Shown here piece by piece: positions 10,970-22,651 of a stretch of 64,000 bases of DNA (its first letter is position 1; each line of letters starts with the position of its first letter). The notes under the pieces were generated by a model that ran no database searches, was not told the DNA's origin, and saw only the letters and a list, made by a program, of their open reading frames with translations. Made by a program: the position numbers and the translations under genes. This stretch comes from Tribonema minus. Its lineage: Eukaryota; Sar; Xanthophyceae; Tribonematales; Tribonemataceae. Location of the stretch: positions 806,001 to 870,000 of the forward strand of contig JAFCMP010000412.1 of the NCBI GenBank assembly GCA_017506865.1, in the 5' to 3' direction.

Positions 10970-13900
10970 ATGGCAGCCAACTGGGACATACTGAGGGCGC
11001 AGACGCAGACGGAGTACAGCGCCCGGAACAGTTACAGTTACAGTTACCCACGCGCAGGTAAGGCTCGTGTGCACTGTTGTGAAGCCGGCTTTGACACAAG
11101 ACCACCCCATTCCAGTATTTCATCAAGCTCTTCTGCGCAGGCACAACGATTTCAATGAGACGCGGAAGCCGGCGGCGGTGGCGATGGCCGCAACAGTAAA
11201 TCATTTCTCACTCACATGATACAGCCTGACGCGATCAGCAGTGCCAGCATGGCAATCTGCTATGCAGCGGCGGCACTGTTGTTACGCGAGCACCACAGTG
11301 CGCCTGCCAGCGCGTGCAATAATGCCGACATTGCGTGATTCTGCGATGAATGCCAAGCGTTGCATTGCTGCCATCGCTGCTCGCATACTGCACCCCAAAC
11401 TGGCCCCCCGCTGTGTCACAGTACGTGTTGACCAGCGTCATGTTCCCAATGTCAGCACTTACCCTCCACCGCACTGCACGGCGCAGATCTGGAGCGGCCG
11501 TGGTCGGCGCGCGGCGCTGAAGTCAGCGCAGCAGCAGCAGCGGCCCGCACCCACTCGCACTCGCCGCTGCTCGGCAATCACGGCCCGCCGCCGCTGCCGC
11601 CGCCGCGCCCGGAGGCGCCTCACCGCCTGTTAGAATCCGCAGCGGCGTGGGACGCAGCAGCAGCAGCTGCGTCCAGCAGAGACGCAGCGGCGGCGGCATC
11701 GGCGGCGGCATTCGAGCGCGGGCGGCGCAGCTCGGAGCCGCCGGGGCCGGACGCGCCGCCGGCGGCGGCGGCGGCAGCGGCGGCATACGGCGGCGGCGGC
11801 AGGGGCGCGGAGCGGCGGTCGCTGTCGCCGCCGGGCGCGGGGTCGATGGTGGCTGGCAGTGGGCCGGCGTCGCTGAGCGGCACGCGGCGCGCGACGGACG
11901 GCGGCGCGGCGGCGGCGGCGGCGGGCGGCGCGAGCAACGGCACGCTCGTGGGCAGGTGCGTGCATGCGTGCTGCCACGCATGCCGGGATTGTCGTGGGTT
12001 TGCCCGCGCCGGCGGTGATGACGCATGGAGCGCCATCTGCATCCAGCGCGTGCCTTTTCGGGTACAGCGTCAGCGGTGTTCGGTGGTTGGTTGGTGTTCC
12101 CAGCCGGTCTTGCAGTTGCGCGCCACACTGCTGGTTGGGTTCAAAGTACACTTTGCGATGCCCCTTGGGGCGCCGTCTCGCTCAAAGTGCATTGTTACGT
12201 GCCGTTGCGTGCCCCACCCTGAGGCACACAACAGCATGGGGCAGTGACCATGCGGCCATTGCTTCAAGTTCAACGCTATGGAGATCTGCCGCGGCGCTGC
12301 AGCATATATCTGCGCAGACTCTCCAATGCAAACACCAACAACAGCGCTTCAGAGCAGTAGCCGACCACGGTGGTAACTTTTTCTCGCCCGACCGTCCTAT
12401 CTCTCTCCCTCTCACGCACGCGCGTGTGGCCATACTTCAAAGCCCCATCATCAAGGTCAGAATGCCCCCTCCCCACAAGCACGCCACGCAGTCACCGTCT
12501 CCTCCCGCCGCTGCCTCTCTCTCACTCCTAACTCCAGGGTCAGGGCGACGCTGTTCGGCTTCAGCAGCGGCACGAGCAACGGCGAGCAGTCGGAGGCGTC
12601 GGCGGCGTCGGAGGGCGTCGAGGAGCTGCGAGCGCTAGGGCGCTGGGCCGTGGCGGAGCAGCCTTCGGGCGACAAGATGCTGTACCGCGCGATGGTGTGG
12701 GTGGGGGACGGGGACGCGTCGCACCAGGAGGAGCTCGGCGTGTACGAGACGCCCGACGCGGCGGAGGAGGCGTGCAAGTGAGTTCAATGTGTGTGTGCTG
12801 GTGTACTGTGGTGGACTGCGGTGGACTGTATGTGCACTGAGAGGAGCTCTGCGAGATGCGCGATGCAGCGGAGGAGGCGTGCAAGCGAGTTCAACATGTG
12901 TGCTGGTGTACTGTGATGGACCTCAGTGGACTGCGTATGTACTGCTAGAGGAGCTCGGCGTGTACGAGACGCCCGACGCAGCGGAGGAGGCGTGCAAGTG
13001 AGTTCAGATGTGTGTGTGCTGATGGACTGTGGTGTACTGCGGTGGACTGCATATATCTGCGAGAGGAGCTCTCGGCGTGGACGAGACGCCTGACGCGGCG
13101 GACGAGGCGTGCAAGTGAGTTCAACGTGTGTGGTGGTGTACTGTGCCGTACCGTGGTGGACTGCAAAGTGCGTTTTGGAGTACTGTGATGTACTTTGGTG
13201 GACTGCACGTGTCGTACTGTTGGCGTATACTTCGGAAGTAGCATACTGCGAGAGGAGCTCGGCGTGTAATAAGACGCCCGACGGACGGATTAGGCCGGCA
13301 AGTGACTTTGCGACTTCAACTGCACTGTGAAGTTGTGTGTGAGTTCGAAGTTGAAGTAGCCATGCCGCAGTGTGCTTTGACGTCCGTCACCAGCAGGAGC
13401 TTGGCGTGTACGAGAATGCGCGGGCGGAGTGGCGGAAGCGGCCTGCGACGTCGCGAGTGCCACACTGCGTGTGGTGTTCTGTGTACTGTTGATGTACCGA
13501 GGATGCACTGCGCCAGCTCGCTACACGATATGCTCGAGGCGGCGTAGGACGCCTGCATTTGAGCCGCGATGTACTGCGCTGTATTAGGATGTACTGTGCA
13601 CTGTTGATGGACGCGCTGTGAGCGACATGAAAGTGCGCACTCGCTTCAGTTCAGAGCTGTGGAAGGCACGCCGTGCTGATGAAGTGTTCATTGCGGGGGA
13701 GGTGGGGGTACGCTGAGAGGAGCAGAGGCGTAGGTAGGTATGAGGCGCTCGCTGTTGCTTAGGGTTAGGGTCAGGGTTAGGGTACTCAAAGTTAGGGTTA
13801 GGGCGCTAGCTACTGCGACCGAGCAAATTTGGTCTCTTGTGTATGGAGGAGAAGAGCTGATGGGAAGCGACGCATACTGCTTCAAGTCCCACATTGGGAC

Positions 13901-16900
13901 AGACGGATCTCTCTCTCTCTGATCTGCACATCAATCGCAGCAGCTCAACACAAGGGGACGCATTGCACCAAGAGGTGCCAGCAGCGAGACGCCAGAAATG
14001 GCAGATAGTTGGCCTCTACTAGGGTGGGAAAAGCACTGAGCTGAGCACTGATTACGCGCCGCTCCCGCGTCCGCAGGGCCTTTGCGGTGCCCAAGAAGCA
14101 GAACGCCGCGCTGTGCGCGCTGTGCAAGAGCTACTTTGGCATGCTGTCGCGGAGGCGCCACCACTGCCGCAACTGCGGGCGCGCCGTGTGCGACGCGTGC
14201 GCCAAGACGTCGTGGCCGTCGTCGATGCTGCCGTTCACGTACAGCGCGGCGAAGCAGGAGCGGTGAGTCAACTTCAAGTATGGATGATTCAACTCATTGC
14301 GCCGTATGCGCACGTGTCTTGAAGTTCGAATATTCAACTCGACGCACCAAGTGCGACGCTGCGCCAAGACGTCGTGGCCGTCGTCCATGCTGCCGTTCAC
14401 GTACAGCGCGGCGAAGCAGGAGCGGTGAGTCAACTTCAAGTAATTGAAAGTTATGAAATTCATATCATTGTGCCTTGTGCGACGCGTGCGCCAAGACGCC
14501 GTGGCTGTCGTCAATGCTGCCATTCATATACAGCGCTGCGAAGCAGGAGCGGTGAGTCAACTTCAAGTGTTGAAAGATCAACTCGTTGCGCCGTGTGCAC
14601 GTCTTAAAGTGTTGCCAATCCAACTGTTGCGCCGTGTGCGCCAAGACATCGTGGCCGTCGTCGATGCTGCCGTTCACGTACAGCGCGGCGAAGCAGGAGC
14701 AGTGAGTCATTTCAAGTGTTGAAAGATCAGCTCGTCACGCCGCGCGCGTTGCGTGCGCCAAGACGTCGTTGCCGTTGTCGATGCTGCCAGTTATCTACAG
14801 CATGGCAAAGCAGGATCAACTTCAAGTACTGAAAATGCGGTGACGACGCACGCTTGTGACGCACCGTAGTTCGCATGGTGACTCAAAATTCAAACTGACA
14901 GTTGGTGATGGACGTGAGCTCCATGCACCGCCGGACGCAGCTCACAGGGTCTTGTCTCAAACCTGCTGTGTGTGGGGTCATCTCACTCTAAGCACGATGT
15001 GTTTCCTAATCCAAACCCTACTCCGCCTGTGAGCCGCACGGCACTGCACGTCAGTGAAGCCGACGCTGCAGCGCTCGACGCATACCATTGCGGCTCGCGC
15101 ACACCGCCACAGCAGCACCATATGCTGCAATGCTGTCCATGCACACAAGTAGGCGTCCTGCCACCGCAGCGCCACCGCAACGCCCCCACTGATGCGTTCC
15201 GTGCTCTCCTCGTTGCATTCCCTCCACCCTGTCACCGCCGCTGCCTGATGCCGCCGCCGCCGCTGCCGCAGCACGTGCCACGCCTGCGACACGTGCGCGG
15301 AGACGAACGAGCGAAGGTCTAACATTCGCATCTCCGCTCTTGGCATGCAGCACACGCACTGCTCATTGCGTTTCCTCTGTCCCGCTGCCGCCGCCGCCGC
15401 TGCTGCAGGAAATGCCGCATCTGCGACACGTGCGCGGAGACGAACGAGGCGTTCCGCGCGGCACTGCTCGCCGGCGACGACGCGGCGGCGCGCGCCGCGT
15501 ACCGCCGCGGCTGCGTCAACCTGCGCTGCCCGTACAGCATCTACCTCAACGGCCTGCCGGTGCACTGCGCCGCGGAGGGCGGCTCCATGGCGCTGCTGGC
15601 GTGGCTGCTGGAGGAGAAGCACTGCCCGCTGTTCAAGGTGTTTACGCGGCGCCGGTTTGCGACGCGCAAGCCCTGGCATGTCCCGCAGGCGTTTCTCAGT
15701 GCGTAGTTTGCGGGTACTCGGTGTGTGCACAGGGCAGCAACTCGCCGCCGCCGCCGCCGCTGCTGCTGCTGCTGCGGCGCGCATGCGCGCTTGCTTGCGC
15801 TGCAGTGCGGCTCCATGGCGCTGCTGGCGTGGCTGCTACATAGAAGAGATATACTGCCCCTGTTCGAGGCGGGGTGTGTGCGCGACCGCGTGTTGTGTGC
15901 GTGCGCGCGCGCGGCGTGCCGCGCTCCTCCTGCGCGTGTAATGAGGAGGGTCGCGTGCGTGCGCTCGTGCGCATACATTCAAACCGGTTGTCAGCCACCA
16001 AAGTTCTGCTGCCCGGAGAACCTACCCCATACACTGCTGGCACCATTTCTCGCTTGTCCTATTGTCGGCTGCCCACCTTCCCCTTTACGGTTTGTTTGTG
16101 CTCCGAACAGGATCTGAGCAGGACGATTGCCCTCGGAAACGGCAGGAAGGAGAGCGTCATGGCGGTCGCCGCACAGAACGGGCACACCCACATTATGAGG
16201 TGGGCCGTCTGGGTAGGTATGCATATGCATAGGATATGTAGGTGTACTGGTGGCACACCGCCAGGGTAGGTATATATATATAGCAGCGCTACGCCATATA
16301 GGGCAAATACCTTTTTAACAATACGTGGGGGGGAAATAGGTATACTGGTGACACAACACCTGGGTATAGCAGTGCTATGTGGTCACAGAGTAGGTTATGT
16401 GAGTAGACCAAATACATATGAGATAACTTTCAATGTGGACATCAGAAAAGGTATCGCTGACATGAGTAATAATTATTATGGGATAGGTGCATTTTGGTAT
16501 GCCGCCTAAAGTGAAGTAGTGCTCTGTTGTCTAGGGTAGCAGCACTGCGGTCGCAGCAGCTGCGCAATTGACGCATTGCACCTCCGTCAAACGGACGGGT
16601 GGCGGTGCAGTCAGCGGCATCAGCGCATCTGACAACTCAGTGACAAGAGTCCGCCAATACTGCGCAGGGCACACGCATGACCATTCTGGCGCTGGTACGC
16701 GCTGGCGCTTGCTTGAATCTGGTCAGCGTTGGGCTTGTAGTTCAAGCAGGGGGGAGAGTCGCAGCGGCTGCTAAGCGGCACGGGCGGTTGTCGCAGTGGG
16801 AGATTGGGTGCACCTTGATGTTTGCCCCCTCCCCGTGCGCCCTGCTCTTCTGATCCAGGTATTGACCAAGGCGATCAGTGGGTGCACTCTTATGTGCAGT

Positions 16901-19900
16901 ACGATGACACCTGCCCCTGTAGCCCACCTGCTCTGCCTTGGTTCAACACAGAAGCGACGCTCACCGCAGGGATTTGGTGTTTGCCCCCCCCCCCCCCCCC
17001 CCCCTGTCCCCCCCCCAATCCCCGCTTACTGCGCCCCCAAATGATAGCCCCCCCCCCCCCCTTCCCCCCCCCCCCCCCTTGCTGACCCCCCATTTGACAC
17101 CCCCCCGCCCTCCCCCCCTTATCCCCGCTTGCCAAACCCCAGGTACCTGCTGCACAAGCACAGCGTCAAGGTCAACGAGATCACGGACCACAAGGCGCTG
17201 TGGCGCGCGCTCGACAAGGCGCTGCGCGAGAGCAGCGCTCAGGAGCTGGGCACGTCCGCCGCCTCGCAGGCGCAGCAGGCGGACGCCGCGTATGAGAGCT
17301 ACGGTGAGCACGCGGGCACGTAACACCTTGAAGTTATCTGATTCATGCTGTAGGCTACAGTGAGCGGAACGAGCCTCTCATTGTACACGCCACTTCGAGC
17401 GTGCTCACTCCGTACCGCATCGCTTGCGAGCATGCCCACTCGTGTGACAGAACTGCAAGCGCGACAGCAGGCGGACGCTGCGTACGAGAGCTACGGTGAG
17501 CGGGGCAAGCCTCTCGTTAGCCACGTCGCTTCGAGCGTGCTCACTCGATGGAAAATCACGCATGCAGGCTAGCACGCCACACCGCACCAATGCATAGCGC
17601 AGAGGCAGACGGAGGCAGCCACAAGGTGACACACACACACTGGTGGTGAAGGGCTGAAGGAAGTGATATTACTATCAACAGAAAACCTGCGCGTGCCAGC
17701 TCAGGCTTGCTGAGTCACCTACACCATTGATCTGGAGCTGATCTCGAACAGCTCGCGAACAAAACTGCACTTCAACTACAACCTGGAGTGCAAACCTCAA
17801 CTAGGGCATCCAACCCTAATTGTGCAACAGCGCCATATTGTAACACACTCCCCCAGTCAAAGCTCCATCCCATGAGCTTGACTGACAAAACGCGCTGGAT
17901 GCCTACTTCCAACTAAGCCTGATGCTTATGTGTGAATGCTCTCACTACATGCAGCCAGAAAAGCTGCACCCCCGTTTTCAACACCCTTTCCCCAGTGTGA
18001 CCGCTGTGGGGAAACAACAGTATCCTGAGGGAAACAATGCCCGCTGCCCTCGAAATCAATTACCACATGCCAGCTGACCTGCACTTCTGCAACCTTGCTT
18101 CTTGTGCTCAGCTACGGCATCGAAACTGTACGCACTGCTGGGTATGCCGCCCTTCTTGTGCGAAGCTCGCCCACTGCTAATGCTGCACTTCTGAGGCCCC
18201 CTCTTCTGTGCGAAGCAAAAGCGATACTGCACTGCTGAAGACCCCCTCTTCTTGTGCAAACCTTCTAATAACTCATCGGCACTGCTACTGCCGGCTGCCT
18301 ATTGCATCCTGCAATGGCACACTGAAATTGGAAGAGCCTGGTACGCTATCCTCTGCGCACACTTGCCCTTAAAAATCGCCATGGCCTCAAACAGGCCCTC
18401 CAGCCAGGGGAATCCGCTCCACCTGGACCTCCTGCGGTAACTCCCGCCACTCCAATTTGCAAGCTGCTGTCCAGCTCCTGCTCATGTCAAGGATGACATG
18501 CGTCGATGATGCCTCACCGCAACCTCCCGTGAAGAAGCGCCTGTTGGCTCGCATCTCCAGACGAGTTTGTCGTCTCCCTGGATCGCCATGCGGACCTTTG
18601 CTGCTGTTGAGCATGAACGGTACCCGCCGGGACACGCTCGAGTCGCCCAGGCTGAACAACAGAGCTCCAAGTCGCATGCTCCAGCTACTCATGCACTATG
18701 TGCATGTCGGCGCAGGCGCATGCCGGCCTCGCCTTCCGCTTATTGATGACCCAGTGGCGTCAAAGCTGGGGACTTCCTTCCATATGCTAGCTACCTCCGT
18801 GAGCGCAGGCTCATAACCGATGGAAAATCACGCGTGCAGGCTACCACGCCACACCGCACCAATGCATAGCGCAGAGGCAGACGGAGGCAGCCACAAGGTG
18901 ACACACACACACTGGTGGTGAAGGGCTGAAGGAAGTGATATTACTATCAACAGAAAACCTGCGCGTGCCAGCTCAGGCTTGCTGAGTCACCTACACCATT
19001 GATCTGGAGCTGATCTCGAACAGCTCGCGAACAAAACTGCACTTCAACTACAACCTGGAGTGCAAACCTCAACTAGGGCATCCAACCCTAATTGTGCAAC
19101 AGCGCCATATTGTAACACACTCGTACCACATCGCTCTCGAGCATGCCCACTCGTGCCTCAGAACCGCAAGCGCGACCGCATTATGAAAGGCTCCATCTAT
19201 GCAGTACGGCCTGCGGGCCCGCAAAACTCTGCACGTACATATATCGGTATGATAGCTGCGGTGAGCGCGCGGCGGCACGCCACGCCCTGCCGCTGTGAAG
19301 TACGCGCAGCAGGGGTGTTGCGGCGCAATCCATTCGCGCAACACTAGCACAGGGCCGTCTTTCACCCGCGCATAATCGTAGGGGAATGTAACTAGGGTCG
19401 CAGCGCGCCCTTGTGAAGAGTTCTGCACGCACTAAAGCGCCCCTTTAATGGTTAACGCACGCACCTTTAGCTGACAGTTACCCCAGTTGGCCAACCCTCA
19501 TCCGCGTCATGAGCCACGCTGGCGGGGGTGCAGCAGGCGGCGCCGCTATTCTCTGACCGCACGAGAGTCATGCAGTGCAGCGGTGCCCCTTCTGTTTATC
19601 TGCGCTACGTGGTCGCCGCTGCGCCATCGTTTGCTGCGGCGAGGCCGCGCGAAGCCCGATCATCCTGCTCCTTCGTTTGCCTTGCTGGTTTCACTTCATC
19701 GCCATCCTGTTCTTTTAAGAGTCAAACCAGTGCGCGTTCTCCCACTCCTCCCATTGACACACTTGCGCTCGCGGCTGGCGCCTTGTGCGCGAACCGGCAG
19801 TGCCCCACTGCAAGCGGGCCGCACCATGCACCCCTACTGTCAGGTGGTGCATCCCAATGGTGTCGTCTCCCTACCTCAAATTTGAAGTGTTTGCACTCAC

Positions 19901-21297
19901 TTACCGGAAATGCCCTCGCTTGTGCAGCTTCTTGCTTCCCGCGCGTGCATTGCGCCGCTGACACTCGCGACGCACGCCGTTTGCGCCCTGCACCCACTGC
20001 ATGCCGCATTCACGCACACATCGGCATGAAACATCCTTTGTTTTTTGTCCCTTTTCATTTGGTCTACGCGCAGTGCACGACGCACTCTGTGTGTACTCTG
20101 CGCCCACTGCCCATTGCGGTCTTGCACTGCATGTACGCGTCTTCAAATGCCTTTTCTCATCCGTGTGCATGCATGCCATCCCCCCCTCGCCCCCCCCCTC
20201 GCGCAGTTCACGCGCCGTCGGCGCCGCTGTTCGCCACGGCGGCGCCCGTCGACAACAACGACTGCATCATCTGCTTTGAGCGCGAGCGCGACTGCACGCT
20301 GGTGCCGTGCGGCCACCACGCCTGCTGCCAGCAGTGCGCGGCGCAGGTGAGCGCTAGTGGTGTCGCTAGCATGCCTGCGATTCACGTCAAGGAGCCACAG
20401 ACCGGTGGTGCGCCTCGTAGACCGTGCCACTGCGCAGTGCTGTGGTGTGCGTTTCAAAACGACGCAACGACGCCTGCTGCCAGCAGTGCGCAGCGCAGGT
20501 GAGCATTTTGGCAATGTCACCCATGTAGCGTGCGCTCCATGTCACGGAGTTTCAGACCAGTGGTGCGCCTTGTGCTCTTTGCCACTGGACAGTGCTATAC
20601 ATATATATAGAGCTCTGCGATCTTTTGATTCGTTTTCATGTATATTGTGTGCGTTTCAAAACGACGCCCTCGTGCCGTGTGGCCACCACGCCTGCTGCCA
20701 GCAGTGCGCGGCGGAGGTGAGCTTTGATGGTGTCACTACATTAACGCGCTGGCGGTTCATGTCACGGAGTTGCAGACCAGTGGTGCGCCTCACGCCGCAG
20801 GGCCAGAACAACACCGTGCCACTGCGCAGGGCTATATATGGTTTGCGTTTCAAAACCACTCCCTTGTGCCGTTGGGCACCACGTGTGCCGCCAACAGTGC
20901 GCGGTGCAGGTGAGCTTCGGTGGCGACCCCATGTAGTGCCGCTGTCAACAAAAAGATCCTGGCCTACCACCACTGGCCAATGTCTCTCAGTCCTGGGGTC
21001 ACTTGCCTGCCAACTCCTGCAGGAGGGCACTTTGTGGAAACGTACGCTGCGGTGCGACCGGTGTTGTGTCGCATGCCCGGCTGGCTCAGCCGACAGCAGC
21101 ACGATGCAGACGCTGACGCAACATGCATGCCGTACTGCACGCGCTCAACATCGCCAGCGACGCACCATGGACGCACGCTGACCGATGTCCACGTCTCTCA
21201 TCTCACTTTTGTGCCTTGCTGCTCTCTTTGGCAGTTCAATGAGTGCCCCGTCTGCAGAGCGGTGGTGCAGCAGGTGGTGCGCACCATCAACGTTTAG
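10970..21297 (+). CDS. FYVE–ankyrin–RING protein, nine exons, 554 aa
   Basis: Exons: 10970–11057, 11487–11955, 12538–12777, 14077–14262, 15409–15637, 16111–16199, 17143–17303, 20207–20346, 21235–21297. They sum to 1665 nt, and every phase matches across GT–AG introns. Residues 30–186 are Ala/Gly/Ser-rich and disordered. Residues 279–336 form a FYVE zinc finger (C279/C282, RRRHHCRNCG at 291–300, C304/C307, C330/C333), which binds phosphatidylinositol 3-phosphate on endosomes. Residues about 340–440 are ankyrin-like (VHCAAEGGSMALLAWLLEE, VMAVAAQNGHTHIMRYLL). Residues 507–541 are a C3HC4 RING (C507, C510, C522, H524, C528, C531, C538, C541), implying E3 ubiquitin ligase activity. The likely role is an endosomal E3. 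The FYVE finger is split by intron 4 and the RING by intron 8. Introns are packed with exon-edge duplicates. The Met1 exon is supported by phase only. Confidence 0.85.
12841..13440 (+). repeat. Five tandem decayed copies of the exon 3 end plus donor site
   Basis: The true exon 3 end (from GAGGAGCTC at 12728 to the donor at 12778) recurs within intron 3 with copies starting at about 12841, 12948, 13063, 13252 and 13394, spaced about 107–189 bp. The copies at 12948 and 13063 keep the peptide-level sequence and a perfect GCAAGTGAGTTC donor. The first and last two are increasingly mutated. They could act as alternative or decoy 5' splice sites. Confidence 0.85.
13757..13805 (+). repeat. Interstitial telomere-like TTAGGG repeat
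   Basis: About six TTAGGG or near-TTAGGG units in intron 3 of the FYVE–RING gene, interrupted by TCAGGG and a short ACTCAAAG spacer. Confidence 0.8.
14347..14830 (+). repeat. Four tandem decayed copies of the exon 4 end plus donor site
   Basis: The last ~70 bases of exon 4 (the Cys-pair region through AAKQER) with donor and the following TCAACTTCAAG motif recur at about 14347–14440, 14476–14570, 14625–14725 and 14735–14830. The first two keep an intact GGTGAGTCAAC donor. The third has AGTGAGTC, and the fourth has lost the donor. Confidence 0.85.
15257..15320 (+). repeat. Upstream copy of the exon 5 start with acceptor-like sequence
   Basis: A copy of the acceptor region and first ~50 bases of exon 5 (GCGACACGTGCGCGGAGACG and flanks) lies about 140 bp upstream of the true acceptor at 15409. 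A matching copy of the exon 5 end (GGCTCCATGGCGCTGCTGGC and flanks) lies downstream in intron 5 at about 15805–15880. Thus both edges of one exon are duplicated outward. Confidence 0.75.
17345..17546 (+). repeat. Tandem copies of the exon 7 end and donor in intron 7
   Basis: An imperfect copy of the exon 7 end (GCGGACGCTGCGTACGAGAG, then CTACGGTGAGC) lies at 17466–17500, with a shorter remnant near 17352. Each is followed by the same intronic stretch (CTTCGAGCGTGCTCACTC). The second of these stretches is interrupted by the LTR-type element. Confidence 0.75.
17547..17850. repeat. Left LTR
   Basis: Copy 1 of the 304-bp direct repeat. It starts near GATGGAAAATCACG and ends in TGTAACACACTC. The exact terminal bases are uncertain because the flanking CACTC overlaps the repeat end. 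Confidence 0.7.
18819..19122. repeat. Right LTR
   Basis: Copy 2 of the 304-bp direct repeat, the same length as the left copy with about two substitutions near its start. Confidence 0.7.
20467..20915 (+). repeat. Three tandem copies of the exon 8 (RING) end plus donor
   Basis: Copies of the RING segment ending CACGCCTGCTGCCAGCAGTG, GCG, then GTGAGC occur at about 20467–20500, 20668–20717 and 20861–20910, each followed by related intronic sequence (GTTTCAAAACGACG and CATGTCACGGAGTT). The middle copy preserves the peptide PCGHHACCQQCAAE and its donor. None has a convincing acceptor of its own. Confidence 0.8.
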
Positions 21298-22651
21298 CGC
21301 GTGAGCACTGCCACTTGCAACGGCGTTCAGAACTGGGTCTAGGTCGATTACCGATGGATCGCTTTGCTGAAGCGGCGCTCTTCGACTGCAGCAGCCAATG
21401 GCAGCAACAGCAGCGGCGGCGGCGGCGGCAACGACGGCACCGGCACCACTGCCACCAGCAGCAGCGGCAGCAGCAGCGGCAGCGGCAGCGCCCGCAGTGA
21501 CAGCACTGATAGCGCTAGCACGACCACCGTGACAGCGCAGCAGCAGCTGCTGCCACAGCCGCAGCATGCGCGCTGCAACGTGCCTTTTGCACGCAGCCCC
21601 AGCGCACCGCACGATCTGAGGCTTGCCGTGGCGCCTTCGTTGTGTGCGCCCAGGTGTGCAAGTTGTCTATGCAACGCACCTCGGTACCTGTACGACACAA
21701 CTGTTGCATCTCAATACCTGTACGACACTAGCTGCATCGACAACACCAGCGCGCGCAATCGGTAGGGTGCGCGCGTCGCAGTTATGATTGCTTGCAGGTG
21801 TCAGGTAGTAGAGTGCTGTCGGTTTTCGGACTTTTGCGTTTGTGTGTGAGGGGGGACCATCGTCGTGTGCCCCCCGCATGTATGTTTCTCCGGGGCTCCC
21901 TAGGGGGTCGCTGTCAATGGCACATTTGGGGCGCCATGTACAGACGCCGTATTTATCGCTCTCGAGTTGACACATGCTTGCTGTGGGACAATGTTGTGGA
22001 GTGCCCTTGCTCAGCATGCAGTGATTGCCGACGCCGGGTGACAGGTGTAGATGTAAATGTACAAGTAGGTGCGCAGTTATCACGGGGCATTTTTCCCCCA
22101 AAGTTTTTTGCAAAACAAACAAACTGGTGTACACCTTTATGGGAATGCATTGTACAACCATACCTCTGAAGCTGCAGTCAGAAGGAAAAAACAGCAACCT
22201 TTGGTGCACAGCAAGAGCCAGGTGCGCTGGCCCATGAAGTTTGCAGCAAACACTGTGCAATCACTGGCATGTGCATGCAGCGCTCTCATGATGTGCATTA
22301 AAATATTCATAAAGGCCCCAAGGGAGGCCGGGTGTCCCATGCAATTGTGCATGTTCGCAGCTGATTTTCGTTAGCGTCGACGCCAATTACTTGACTGCAG
22401 GTCAGCAGCCCCCAAGTCCACGTATTCTTCGCAAGCGCCAGGCAGGCAAAGTCAATGCCACTGCACCGCACCCACCATTGTGACTCCTCAGCACATGCAA
22501 TGAGGTGGGACCTACTATGGCTCTAAGAGCACGCCTTCTTAGTGGTGCTTGCAGTTGATATTGCCACACCACCATTAGACAAGTGACTTGGGAGATTCAG
22601 GCTCTACTCGTCACAAGTGACTGCCCCCTCTATTCACCTGCTGAGGCACCT
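21298..22651. other. Spacer between the RING gene and LRR pseudogene 1
   Basis: It contains the 3' flank of the RING gene, a GCN trinucleotide-rich patch at 21400–21500, and sequence shared in inverted orientation with 45900–46600. Apparent frames here are not conserved as proteins beyond what the duplication explains. Confidence 0.5.

Larger units (their letters stand above)
17547..19122. mobile_element. Small non-autonomous LTR-type element
   Basis: Two direct repeats of about 304 bp (17547–17850 and 18819–19122) differ at only about two positions and flank a 970-bp interior with no recognisable gag or pol. The interior holds short degenerate repeats with TTCTTGTGCGAAGC. Flanks read CACTCG on the left and CACTCG on the right, a candidate 5–6 bp target-site duplication. 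A diverged paralogous copy of the insertion site at about 17391–17465 has the flanks joined without the element. The near-identity of the LTRs implies recent insertion. Its small size fits a TRIM/LARD-like element. Confidence 0.75.

Noticed and set aside
12841-13440. Possible CRISPR-like or satellite array
   Set aside because: The repeats are coding-exon edges with donor sites, irregularly spaced and decaying; the DNA is eukaryotic.
15708-16046. Basic/Cys-rich frames after FYVE–RING exon 5
   Set aside because: They derive from the decayed exon 5-end copy and a CTG patch; exon 5 to exon 6 joins in phase without them.
18387-18816. Frames inside the LTR-type element
   Set aside because: Short, overlapping on both strands, with no gag, protease or reverse transcriptase motifs.
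21145-21612. Minus-strand frame resembling the plus-strand frame at 46293–46745
   Set aside because: The similarity comes from the inverted segmental duplication. The frame runs antisense through the RING exon, so it is not an independent gene.
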